A stretch of DNA of 21,503 nucleotides from an uncultured Oribacterium sp. (GTDB lineage: Bacteria; Bacillota; Clostridia; Lachnospirales; Lachnospiraceae), in contig CABTMH010000156.1 in NCBI GenBank assembly GCA_902485915.1, positions 1 through 21,503 on the forward strand. Reading direction: 5' to 3'. Made by a program: the position numbers and the translations under genes. Under the pieces are notes generated by a model. That model was not told the origin of the DNA. It ran no database searches and worked only from the letters and a program-made list of their open reading frames with translations. Each line of letters opens with the position of its first letter. Position 1 is the first letter of the stretch. This document shows positions 7,313 through 16,200 of the stretch, piece after piece.

Positions 7313-7326
7313 ACGCTGTACCAATT
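7298..7326. promoter_or_regulatory. Large palindrome AATTGGTACAG-N7-CTGTACCAATT, operator or terminator
   Basis: A perfect 11-bp inverted repeat with a 7-bp spacer (TGAAACG), between the transporter and pxpB. On the minus strand the stem is followed by TTCTG, extending its final TT to only four T's, a poor tail for an intrinsic terminator. Length, symmetry and overlap with a possible -35 favour an operator, for example for a GntR-type regulator, but no regulator gene is in the window. It could also act as a weak terminator or processing site that lowers downstream expression. Confidence 0.55.
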
Positions 7327-7336
7327 CCCTCTGCTG

Positions 7337-7375
7337 CTGCATCGGTTTCGGCTCAGAAGATCGTCGCCGATGCAG
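7337..7375 (-). other. Hairpin just after the transporter stop codon
   Basis: CTGCATCGG and CCGATGCAG form a perfect 9-bp stem with a 21-nt loop, starting about 6 nt after the transporter stop. No T-run follows on the minus strand. It may be an mRNA 3' stabilising stem or part of a larger fold with the next palindrome. Confidence 0.4.
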
Positions 7376-7380
7376 GTCTT

Positions 7381-8586
7381 TTAGAATAATCCGCCGATCT
7401 TCGTAACGAAGGTCGGGATGCCCATGTAAGCCGATAAGATCACGACGAGGACGCCGAGTACCAGCAGGATGGTCGGGTGATGATAATCCGCACCCATGAT
7501 CGACTTCTTCTGGGAAGCGATGAGGCAGATGCCGAGGGTGATCGGAAGGATGAGGCCGTTGAACGCACCTGCGAGTACGAGGAGGGTCGCCGGATTTCCG
7601 AGAACGATCATAACGGCTGTCGAAACGACGATGAATCCGATGATGACGGCATTCTCGTTCTTTGCGATCGCCGGATGGAAGGTCTTTAAGAAGGATACGG
7701 AGGTGTATGCTGCACCGATGATGGAGGTAACCGCTGCACACAGAAGTACGAGACCTGCGAAGCGGTAGCCGATTTCACCTGCGCCCTGCTTGAAGGCGTC
7801 TGCTGCCGGGTTCGACGCATCGAGCTCTACGCCTGCCTTGCTTACGACACCGAGCACGGCGAGGAAGAGGAAGATACGTACGATGGTGGCGATGCTGATA
7901 CCCATGACCGAGCTTCTGTTGATTTCGGCTGCATTGTCCTTACCGGTGATGCCGGCATCGATCAGACGGTGCGCACCGGAGAAGGTGATGTAGCCGCCGA
8001 CGGTTCCACCCATCAGGGTCAGGATCGCCGGAAAGAGTGGCTGGATACCGGTGGATGGTGCGATGGTGTTCTTCAGCGCATCGCCTACCGGTGGCTTGAC
8101 CACGATGATCACGATGAAGATGACCACGATCATGATGGCACCGAGGACCTTCGTGAGGGTGTCCATCGCGGATTTCGCGTTCTTGAAGAGGAAAACGACG
8201 ATGGCGATGGCTGCCGCGATGACATATCCGATGGTGGTCGGAATACCGAGCAGGGTGTTCAGGCCCAGCGCTCCGCCGCCGACATTACCGATGTTAAAGA
8301 CGAGGCCGCCGAGCACGACCATGAAGGATACGAAGTAACCGAGTCCAGGGAGAACCTTGTTCGCGACATCCTGTCCGCGGAGGCCGGTCGTACAGAGTAC
8401 GCGCCAGATGTTGAGCTGTGCGACAGCCGAGAGAATGATCGATACCAGGATGACGAAGCCGAAGCTCGCCTTATACTGGCCGGTAAATGTGGCGGTCTGT
8501 GTCAGGAAGCCAGGTCCGATCGCGGATGTGGCCATCAGAAATGCTGCTCCTAAGAGCGCGCCGCTGCTTTTTTTCTTCTCACTCAT
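7381..8586 (-). CDS. NRAMP-family transporter, YcsG-like, lacking the usual metal motif
   Basis: A 401-residue integral membrane protein with about eleven hydrophobic segments, of the NRAMP/SLC11 family. In B. subtilis the homologue ycsG also sits with ycsF, kipI and kipA, so this is a conserved oxoprolinase neighbour. The first helix reads SAIGPGFLTQTATFTGQY; GPGF at 24-27 stands where metal-carrying NRAMPs have DPGN. The helix-six region, near residue 197 (GGTVGGYITFSGAHR), lacks the MPH motif. With both metal-binding motifs gone, transition metal transport is doubtful; uptake of 5-oxoproline or an amino acid, perhaps with a cation, is a reasonable inference. The longest frame starts 31 residues upstream, but the ATG at 8586 follows AGGAGG at 8 nt and begins a normal N-terminus. 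It is the first gene after the structured leader. Confidence 0.88.
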   Translation of the reverse strand: MSEKKKSSGALLGAAFLMATSAIGPGFLTQTATFTGQYKASFGFVILVSIILSAVAQLNIWRVLCTTGLRGQDVANKVLPGLGYFVSFMVVLGGLVFNIGNVGGGALGLNTLLGIPTTIGYVIAAAIAIVVFLFKNAKSAMDTLTKVLGAIMIVVIFIVIIVVKPPVGDALKNTIAPSTGIQPLFPAILTLMGGTVGGYITFSGAHRLIDAGITGKDNAAEINRSSVMGISIATIVRIFLFLAVLGVVSKAGVELDASNPAADAFKQGAGEIGYRFAGLVLLCAAVTSIIGAAYTSVSFLKTFHPAIAKNENAVIIGFIVVSTAVMIVLGNPATLLVLAGAFNGLILPITLGICLIASQKKSIMGADYHHPTILLVLGVLVVILSAYMGIPTFVTKIGGLF

Positions 8587-8647
8587 GATGAAGTCCTCCT
8601 GTTCTGGAAAAGCTCGCAGTTCTTGTGTCTTTAACTGCTGTAGAATA

Positions 8648-8676
8648 CAGAAAACAAAAGCCCCCTTCTTTTTCTG
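8648..8676 (-). other. Leader hairpin 3 upstream of the transporter
   Basis: CAGAAAA and TTTTCTG pair across a 15-nt middle that can extend the stem by GAAG/CTTT, leaving a G-rich loop. It lies about 60 nt before the transporter start. It is not followed by a T-run on the minus strand, so a terminator role is unlikely. Confidence 0.35.
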
Positions 8677-8699
8677 CACGTGTCTTTTTGTTTCAAATC

Positions 8700-8732
8700 C
8701 CCTGTTTTATGAATTCCGAAACATGTTCAGGG
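8700..8732 (-). other. Leader hairpin 2 upstream of the transporter
   Basis: CCCTG and CAGGG bracket 23 nt, with an inner GTTT/AAAC pairing and a one-sided bulge. It sits between the large inverted-repeat element at 8741-8870 and hairpin 3. Moderate stability only. Confidence 0.3.
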
Positions 8733-8740
8733 CGATCTTT

Positions 8741-8870
8741 ATAACTTAAAGCAATCACTCGCTCTGATGGAATAAGTATGCGTCATGATGAGCAGAATAG
8801 CAAGTAGAAATCTGGCTTCAGCCTTTCGGATTTGGCATATCAGACATTCTGAGCGTGTCCTTTAAGTTAT
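8741..8870 (-). ncRNA. Candidate structured leader RNA bounded by an 11-bp inverted repeat
   Basis: ATAACTTAAAG at 8741-8751 is the exact reverse complement of 8860-8870. Just inside, CAC-T-CGCTC and GAGCGTG pair over a further 7-8 bp with one bulged base and a small internal loop. Further in, GAAU/AUUC, UAUGC/GCAUA, AAAUC/GAUUU and GGC/GCC arms can stack towards the centre. The 130-nt unit therefore folds as one long irregular hairpin, immediately after a terminator and before the transporter gene. It matches no riboswitch class I can recall (Mn, Ni/Co, Mg, T-box and glycine were considered). A small mobile inverted-repeat element is the main alternative, but no target duplication is visible. 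Confidence 0.4.
8775..8803 (-). promoter_or_regulatory. Possible promoter for the transporter-pxp operon
   Basis: On the minus strand TTGCTA (8798-8803) and CATACT (8775-8780) are 17 nt apart, each matching sigma-A consensus at four of six positions. It lies inside the inverted-repeat element, so if it is used the transcript would lack half of that fold. No better pair was found in the 344-bp gap 8587-8930. Confidence 0.3.
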
Positions 8871-8873
8871 TGC

Positions 8874-8905
8874 AAAAAAGGACGACCGGTGGCAGCCGGT
8901 CGTCC
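8874..8905 (-). terminator. Intrinsic terminator of the substrate-binding protein gene
   Basis: GGACGACCGG and CCGGTCGTCC form a perfect 10-bp GC-rich stem with a 6-nt loop. On the minus strand it is followed directly by TTTTTT. It lies about 25 bp after the stop of the lipoprotein gene, so it ends that transcript or limits read-through into the oxoprolinase genes. Confidence 0.92.
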
Positions 8906-8930
8906 TGATATCAAAAGGTGGTCTGTGACA

Positions 8931-10085
8931 TCACTTCTGGATGTAATAGAAGTCGTCTTCCGGCATGGTGCCGCCGACAGACTTCGGGTTTGCGTCGAAG
9001 AGTACCTGGAGATAGCCTGCGAGGTCGGTCTTCATCTCGTCACCGGCGATGGCGACGATGTTGCAGTTCGGGAGTGCCTTCTTCGCTACCGGTGCCTTCG
9101 CGATGATGCCGTACTTCGCGACGAGCTCTGCGGTGGCGTCGACGTCGGTGCCTGCCTTCTCTGTGGATGCCTGGTGATCTGCGATGAACTGATCGACTTC
9201 CGCAGCACGGTTCTCGAGCACTTCGTTACGAACGACGGTGACACCGGTGAGGAGCTTCGAATCCGGGGATACGCTCTTCCACTCGTCGGTGAGGGAGAAG
9301 GCGACCTTCAGCTGATCGTTCTGCGCGGTGGCCACGGTCACGAACGGCTGTGGGAGGATCGCGATCTGGCTCGGATCCTGCTTCAGGAGTGCGGCGATCT
9401 CGGTGGCCTCGGACTTGAACTGAACATCACAGTCGGTGACGCCGTTCTTCTCGAGGAGGTAGTTCAGTACGTACTCCGGGGATGCGCCCTGGCCGGTGGA
9501 AAGTACGGTCTTGCCGGCGAGGTCCTTCACGGACTTGACGCTCTCATCACCGGTTACGCAGTAGAGCACGCCGAGGGTGTTGATGTCGATGACACTGACG
9601 CCGTGATTCGTCTTGTTATATGCGACTGCGGCTACGTTCGCCGGGAGCAGAGCGATGTCGAGCTTACCGGAAACGAGCTCACTCATGATGACATCCGGCT
9701 GGCTCTGCATCTCGAAGCTGTATCCGCTCTTCTCACCGCTCTCGACCTCGCTCATGAGATTTACGAGGCCCATGGTGGTCGGGCCCTTCAGGGAGCCGAC
9801 ACGCAACACATCGTCCGAAGCCTCGCCGATGGTCAGCACGTCTGCCGCGCTGGTCTCTTCCGTCTTTTCTGCTGCGGCTGTCGTCTCCGCAGCAGCCTCC
9901 GTCGCCTGCGCTGTTTCTGCAGCCGTCGTCTCCTCGGCAGCAGCACTCGTTTCCTGGGCGTCTGCATTGGCCTCGGTCACAGCCGCGGTCGTCGCCTGCG
10001 GGGTGGTGGATGCGCCACAGCCGGCGAGCATCGATACCGCGAGTACAGCGGCGAGCATCTTATTCCAATATTTCATTTTTTTCAT
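8931..10085 (-). CDS. ABC transporter substrate-binding lipoprotein (NMT1/SsuA-like)
   Basis: A 384-residue exported lipoprotein that would capture the solute for the importer. The N-terminus has basic residues, a hydrophobic stretch and lipobox LAGC, with Cys23 as the lipidation site. An Ala/Thr/Glu-rich low-complexity linker follows to about residue 75, a feature common in Lachnospiraceae lipoproteins. The rest is a two-lobed periplasmic-binding fold of the NMT1/THI5 and nitrate/sulfonate group, shown by SELVSGKLDIALLPANVAAVAYN, SVKDLAGKTVLSTGQGASPE and the late MPEDDFYYI. Tandem ATGs occur at 10088 and 10085; the second is 6 nt after AGGAGG and is preferred. It has its own strong promoter and terminator. 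No permease or ATPase adjoins it; the matching pair lies at the far end of the oxoprolinase genes. The ligand is unknown. Confidence 0.9.
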   Translation of the reverse strand: MKKMKYWNKMLAAVLAVSMLAGCGASTTPQATTAAVTEANADAQETSAAAEETTAAETAQATEAAAETTAAAEKTEETSAADVLTIGEASDDVLRVGSLKGPTTMGLVNLMSEVESGEKSGYSFEMQSQPDVIMSELVSGKLDIALLPANVAAVAYNKTNHGVSVIDINTLGVLYCVTGDESVKSVKDLAGKTVLSTGQGASPEYVLNYLLEKNGVTDCDVQFKSEATEIAALLKQDPSQIAILPQPFVTVATAQNDQLKVAFSLTDEWKSVSPDSKLLTGVTVVRNEVLENRAAEVDQFIADHQASTEKAGTDVDATAELVAKYGIIAKAPVAKKALPNCNIVAIAGDEMKTDLAGYLQVLFDANPKSVGGTMPEDDFYYIQK

Positions 10086-10132
10086 CATCGTCCTCCTGAT
10101 CAGCATGCATGAAATTCTGGCCTCTGCTCCAC

Positions 10133-10142
10133 GCGATATCGC
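10133..10142. promoter_or_regulatory. GCGATATCGC palindrome in the lipoprotein gene leader
   Basis: A perfect 10-bp palindrome between the leader hairpin and the ribosome binding site. It is short enough to be chance; listed because it lies in a 5' leader dense in symmetry. Confidence 0.15.
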
Positions 10143-10146
10143 ATAC

Positions 10147-10164
10147 CCTCGTCAAGGGACGAGG
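10147..10164 (-). other. GC-rich hairpin in the lipoprotein gene 5' leader
   Basis: CCTCGTC and GACGAGG form a perfect 7-bp stem with a 4-nt loop, about 35-50 nt downstream of the predicted transcript start. It has no T-run, so it may stabilise the mRNA or regulate translation. Confidence 0.4.
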
Positions 10165-10206
10165 CGACGACGCGAAAGCAGACGGATTGTGAATATGATC
10201 GCAATC

Positions 10207-10235
10207 ATCATATACTCCTCGAGGAGGATTATCAA
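10207..10235 (-). promoter_or_regulatory. Strong sigma-A promoter for the substrate-binding protein
   Basis: On the minus strand TTGATA (10230-10235) and TATGAT (10207-10212) are exactly 17 nt apart, each matching consensus at five of six positions. It begins just 3 bp after the stop codon of the giant surface protein gene. The start would be near 10200, giving a leader of about 115 nt. The palindrome CTCCTCGAGGAG (10215-10226) fills the spacer. Confidence 0.65.
10215..10226. promoter_or_regulatory. CTCCTCGAGGAG palindrome between -35 and -10, likely operator
   Basis: A perfect 12-bp palindrome inside the 17-bp promoter spacer. A protein bound here would block RNA polymerase, or a MerR-type activator could distort the spacer. 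The site, not the regulator, is what the sequence shows. Confidence 0.5.
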
Positions 10236-10238
10236 ATG

Positions 10239-13200
10239 CTAAAAAAGATACAATATCGTGCCGTCATGGCCGACGCGGTGGCCGTCAGGTGTAACGGTAT
10301 CTCTAAGCAATGCACCCATGGTGCCACTGCCCTCCGCCTCAGAGAAGTAATACCACTTGCCGTCGATCAGCTGCCAGCCGATCAGCATCATGCCTCGTGT
10401 ACCATCGGCGTTCGGGTTCAGATAGTAGCTGTTGCCATCGGTGTCCTTTATCCAGCCTGTCAGCATCTTGCCATCTGATCCGAACTTAAACCAGCCGTAT
10501 CTCTTCTGCCTCTTTCTTTCATCGGCATAAGGATTATAGATGCATGCCCAACGCTCCTTTATCGGTGTCTGAGCTACCAGGTAGCTCCATGAACCGTCAT
10601 CATGCTGTATCCAGCGGCCGCTTCGTTCTACCCAGCCTGGAAGTTCCGAGCTATCGTCGGATGACGAATTTCGTAACGACGCAGGTTTTGAACCGCCTTC
10701 ACTGCTTCCGCCGCCTTCACTGCCTCCACTGACATGGACCGTGATGGTATCCTTAAGCAGCAGATCCGGACTATAGACCTCGATCGTGCAGCTTCCGTTT
10801 CCGACCGCCGTGATCGTACCCTTCTCATCCACACTTGCCACCTTGCTGTCAGAGCTGATGTAACGAAGATCTGTACACAGATCATTCCACGGTGCACACT
10901 GAACCTTCAGCGTCTTATGTGCCTTCACCGACATGTCTATGCTCTCCGTTCCGTCCTCGATATCGAGCAGTACCGGTTCTGCGCTGTACATGTCACCATA
11001 GGTCGTTCCGACGACCGTTCCATCCTGCACAGCCGCAAGCTCCAGATCGATGCGACCGAAGCTGCCCCAGTCCTCGATCTTCGGTGTGAAGCGAAGCGTC
11101 TCTGTCCGGACTTCACCGGATGCCAGTGCCGGTATCTGGATGCTTCCGAGCTGACGTGTCTTCTTCGCACCATCGAGTGCATACGCGACCACCTCACACG
11201 GTGTCGACACCGCATTGCCGATATTACGGATTTCAAATGGGATGACGGCCTCCCCTTCGTCCAATGTCACCTCCTCCATATCAAGCGCAAGTCTTGCTTC
11301 CGATGTAAGCTCGATCTCCGCCGTCGTCTCAGATGCCGTCGTCGTCGCCTTCTCGGTAACGATAAGCCTGATGGATTTTCCGTTCAGATCTCCGTCTGGT
11401 ACGATCCACGGAATCTGAACCGTAGCGGCCTCGTTCGTATCGAGTATGCGGTCTACATCTGCACTATACAGCTCCGTGCTTTGACCGTTATCCATAAGCT
11501 CCGCCTTTACAGTGAAGCCCTTTGCCTCCAGCAGTCCTGCATTAAGCACATCAAATGTAATTGTCGAGATCTCGCCGGCTATCATGTAGCTGTCCATATC
11601 AATTGAGATATCATCAATATCAAGCGATCCGCCGCGCTCGAAGCCGATTTCAACAAGTTTATTCTGACCGAACTGAATGTGCCCGTCATCATCTATCCAC
11701 TGCTTATAGAAATCCGACAATAGCGTGATACTGCCATCGGTATCCATAGTGAGTGTGAAATCATCAATGACCTCATTGAGGTCTGTTATGCAGACTGCAT
11801 CGGTAAAGCCCCATGCACTGTCGGAATGATGACCGGTGCCTTCACTGCCGTCCTGACCTGTACTAGAGGATTCACTGCTCGCATCCTTCGCCATACGGTA
11901 TCTGCGACCATAAAGTTCCACGGTAGCTTCCTCGATCTCCGGTCCGAAATCCGTATAGAATACATAGAGATCTCTTCCGTCACCGGTGATCGTATAATCA
12001 TCGATTGAACTGCTGTGCTCCTCATTCTCCTTGAGGCGTGTTTCTACATTACGGAAATCGTCATGATAGATGGCCTCATAGTAGCTTCCCTCGTAGACTT
12101 CTTCGGAAAGTCTGAGGTCCGACGCGGTTTTCTTGTACCAGCTGTAATTCGGCGTTCCCCCCTTCACATAATATGCACCGTCAGCCTCCTTGTAAGCAGT
12201 TCCGACCTCCGTGGTATAGAAGAGCGCTTCGATCAGTCCGCTTACATCGAGAAGCTCAAGCATCTCTCCGTCCTCGGTCCAGCTCAGCACGAGTCTTCCG
12301 TTCACCTTCGTGAGCTTCGGCACCGCCTGACACTTCTCCGCACTTCCGATCCTGATCGGATAGTAATTCCTGGACTCCTGCACATCACAGAGCCCAAGGT
12401 ACAGCTGTCGGTCACCGGTCTCAAGCTCTTCATCCTGATCGAGCGTAAACGCCGTCACCAGGTAATCGTTTCCATCGATCTGTGTGCCCTCGGTCTGATA
12501 ATCCGTAACGAGCGGGTCGATCTTCTCCTCATTTCTGATCACAACATATTCGTTCTTCTCAACGACAGGATCGTTATCTATATCCAGCGTCGCTCGAATG
12601 GCGGTTGAATAACCCTTATGAAGATCTGCCAGCTCCTCCAGCTTCGTAAGCTTCGAGATATCTCGTGCCACATAGGTGCAGTACACCTTATCCCCTACCG
12701 TGCAGAGAGAAGGCGCCTGAAGATAGAACTTACTCAGATCCGATGGTGAAATCTCAAATTCATTGCCAAGCTTATCGCTCTTCGCATCATATACGATACC
12801 GCTGATATTGAAGGAATTGAACTTATCCTTATATGCATCCATAGTCTCCGAATCGTTGGTATCCTCGATCAGCTTTGATGTATCCATCCATGCGATCACT
12901 ACCTTGTCACCCACAGCAGTCAATGCCGGCATGGAATCATAGCTTCCGTCATCATCCACCGCCACAGGTGTACTCCAGTGTCTGCTTGTCTTATTGCCTA
13001 TCGTATAGTACAGACGAGACGAATCACCCTCAGACGAGGCAGCTATAAATACCGCAAAATAACGTCCGTCCTTGAGCTTTACCATCTCCGGTCTTGTTCG
13101 TGATGCCGCATGATAATTGAGTATCTGCATACTTACCGGCACAGGCTGTGCATTGGCACCTCCCGAATGCTCGAAGCCGCTCATATCCTCAGAGCCCATG

Positions 13201-16200
13201 TCATATCGCCTGAAGGAGATCTCATCCCCGCCGCCCTCGGCATATGCCTCTTCATATGCATCATTCAATGAAAATGCTGCAGCCTCTTCTTCATCATCTT
13301 CCGATATTGCATTCAGTGAGAACGCAGCGGCATTCGAGCCGTCCGTGCCTTCTGTCGAAGCATCGAGCGTAAGTGTATCTCCGTACTCCTTCGTTATCAG
13401 ATTATTAAAGTACTCCACCTTCGTTCGACCTGCATAGTTGCCCCAGCCCTGTGATATCTTTGCGATATCAACATCCATGCTGAGCAGAACCAGATCGAAG
13501 CCTATGCCTCCTGCCGCATTCAGGATGATGCCGTATGGGTCGGCAGAGACATTGTCCTTCACGAGCTGCAGCTTCATCAATATACTTACATAGCCGCGCG
13601 CACTGAGTACGCCGCACAGGCCGGCTCCGACCTGTACCTTCGCCTTCACGACAGAATCCAGCTCGATCAGGAAATCACTACCCGAGAATATATTCTGTAC
13701 ATTTCCGCTGTAGGCATTAAAATCGCCCTCAGTATACGCATCCTTACCATCCGGGCAGACTCCGCCCATGGTGAGATCCACCTCGACACCACCTGACAGA
13801 TTAAGGAAGCATGGCACATAACCTACCATGGTATAGAAGGTTTTGGATGCATCCAGTGCACCGCCGACGGTAACAGCGGTGGTTGCGAGCACATATTCCT
13901 TCTTCACCGGATCATACAGGAATTCGAAGTTCAAATTGAAGATCACTTTCACATTGATGTAGCCCTGTGTCTTGGTCATATTTGCACGTTCGTTCTTCGC
14001 TTCCGATAGCTTACGCTCACGAAGCTCGTTGTTACGTGCCTGCCTTTCATCGTAACCAATGACCGCATTCAGTTCCTCTATCGAAAGATCTCGATCTTCT
14101 GCCTCGACCATCATGCGGATCTGGTCCGCACTTGCACCGGCATCTGCCGCATCCTTGCCTGCCGCGATTGCTTCCTTTTTCAGCTTCTGCGTCTTCTTGA
14201 CGGAGTTCTGATAGGTTTTCACAGCATCTGCCTTCTGCTTCGGTGTCATCGAGCCGGCGTCCTTCAGCATCATATCGAAATTGATATTCAGCGAGAATCC
14301 GGTTCCGTTCGGATAATCAAGTCGTGAGAAATTAAGGATGCCGCTCTTTGCGGTACTCTTCGCCGCGCCGAGAAGAGGAATATTCACATCCCCCATCGCC
14401 CCATCTATATCAAATTCCTTAGGAGCGATCACCTCATTTTCCACATAGCTTACAAGTCCCGTGTCAACTGTAGGATAAGTGATCGGGATAGATTGTGCTG
14501 TATCGCCTACCTTCACACTGCGCTTTTCCTTATCCACGATATGCACCGTGATACGATCTCCGTTATGAAGATTCGTAAGCATCGATGAGATCGTCGCAGT
14601 GAAGATATTAGAGCCTTCCGCGGTGGCCTTTGCCTCATAGCTTGCTTCGGCTCCTGTGACAGTACGCACGGTAAATACAAGCTTATCTATGCTGCGTCCC
14701 TTTTGATCTACTATTGCCGTAAGCTTCAGATTATCGTCGAAGCAGCGCACCTGATTCTTACGAAGATCTGTCTTCTGCCTGCTCTCCGGTTTATCGTAAT
14801 CATAGGAAATCGATGTCACCACCGGCGCAGTGATCGGATAGTGTATCTCGATCATGCCTGCATCTACGCTGCGAACATTTGTAATTGTATCGAGTGTACC
14901 GCTGCCGAATACAAAATCCGCTACCTGTGCATCGTCGATGCCGTTATCTATCAGCAGACTGATACGGTCTCCTTCCCTGGCCGTGAGTCCTGACAGACTG
15001 ATGATGCCGGTGTTATCTGCTGTCGCAGACTGAAGCTGTACATGGCGGCTTCCGTTCGACTCAAATTCACCGTTTGCCAGCGAAACGGCATAGCCCTCTG
15101 CAGGGTTGGTCTGCGGAGCCAGTCCCGTTTCACGTATGGTTTTTACACGTGCCGCCACAGTTCCGCTGAGACTGTATTCCTTCAGTTCGCTCTTCTTAAC
15201 CTTCTCGATTCCGAGCTTAAGGACATTATCTGCGGTATTGCTGCGCAGAATAAAGCTGTAGCCCTGCGTCTGATAGGTCCTGCCCGTCATCTGATCCGTG
15301 ATCACCGGACGGTATACATAGCTGCTGTCGGAAGGTGTGCCTGTCACAAGTACACGGACTGTACAAGCACTGCCGATCGACGGCTGCATCATCTCTGTCC
15401 AGCTGCTCTTTTCCGGATTCAGATTGATGACATTCTTGCCCTTAAGATACGTGCCGTTCAGCTTGTCCTGCGGAATCAGGTTCTCAATACTGAGATTCCT
15501 TCTTGCCTCCTCCGATACAAACTCTATCTCCACATGGTTGTCATTCTTGGCAAGCAGCGGACGTATCACATAATTCTTATCTGCGCGCAGAGTAAATACC
15601 TTAGTATCACGGATGCTGTTAAAGTGCACACCACCGTCCTCTGAGATCTCAAAGCCTGTGACACGGTAATTTGCGTCCTCGGATACCGCACTGAGATCCA
15701 AGGTATCACCGGCGTGGAAGGTCTTGGCACTTCCTTCAGACGGAAGATTGGTATCTGTAAAATGTGCCTTGGTGCTTCCTCCGCCCGCATCCGGCGCCGC
15801 CACACTGACCTTTACATCCGTGTACACCACGGTCGGCTTGAAGCTCAGCTTCTGAAAATACGATGCATTTTGAAGCTCTCCGCCTTCGCCATAGCTTGTC
15901 TTCTGTACGCTCTCGATCCAGTTCACGAAATACTTATCCATGACTATGGTATCGAGATGAGCTGTCGTACGCTCCTTTACCGTCTTTACGGCTTCCCGGG
16001 ACAGATCGATGGCATCACTGTTGACACTCTTTCCTACCTTACTGTCCAGATATTTCAGATAGTCGGACGGATAATTGAGGGTGACCTTATGATCTTTATC
16101 ATCAGGGGAAACGGTGATCGTATAGCCTGTAATCGTACCGAAGATACCATCTACGCCATTGATCGTATTTTTATCAAGCGTGAAGACGATGTTTGCATCA

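Noticed and set aside
7223..7741. A 172-codon minus-strand frame within the transporter 3' end and its downstream gap
   Set aside because: The product is His/Arg/Asp-rich, typical of an out-of-frame reading of the transporter gene.
8648..8676. An intrinsic terminator or attenuator before the transporter
   Set aside because: No T-run follows the stem on the minus strand, and it would cut off the transporter transcript.
8741..8870. A classical transposable MITE
   Set aside because: No flanking target-site duplication is visible and no second copy was noticed in the window. Kept only as an alternative to a leader RNA.
8889..10112. A 407-codon plus-strand open frame antisense to the lipoprotein gene
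   Set aside because: The minus-strand gene has a lipobox, ribosome binding site, promoter and terminator. The plus-strand product is Leu/Val/Gly/Asp/Arg-rich without a family signature.
10239..10260. An intrinsic terminator overlapping the giant gene stop (TTTTTT run)
   Set aside because: The only stem before the T-run is a 4-bp AT-rich GATA/TATC, too weak to support a call; the end of that transcript remains unexplained.
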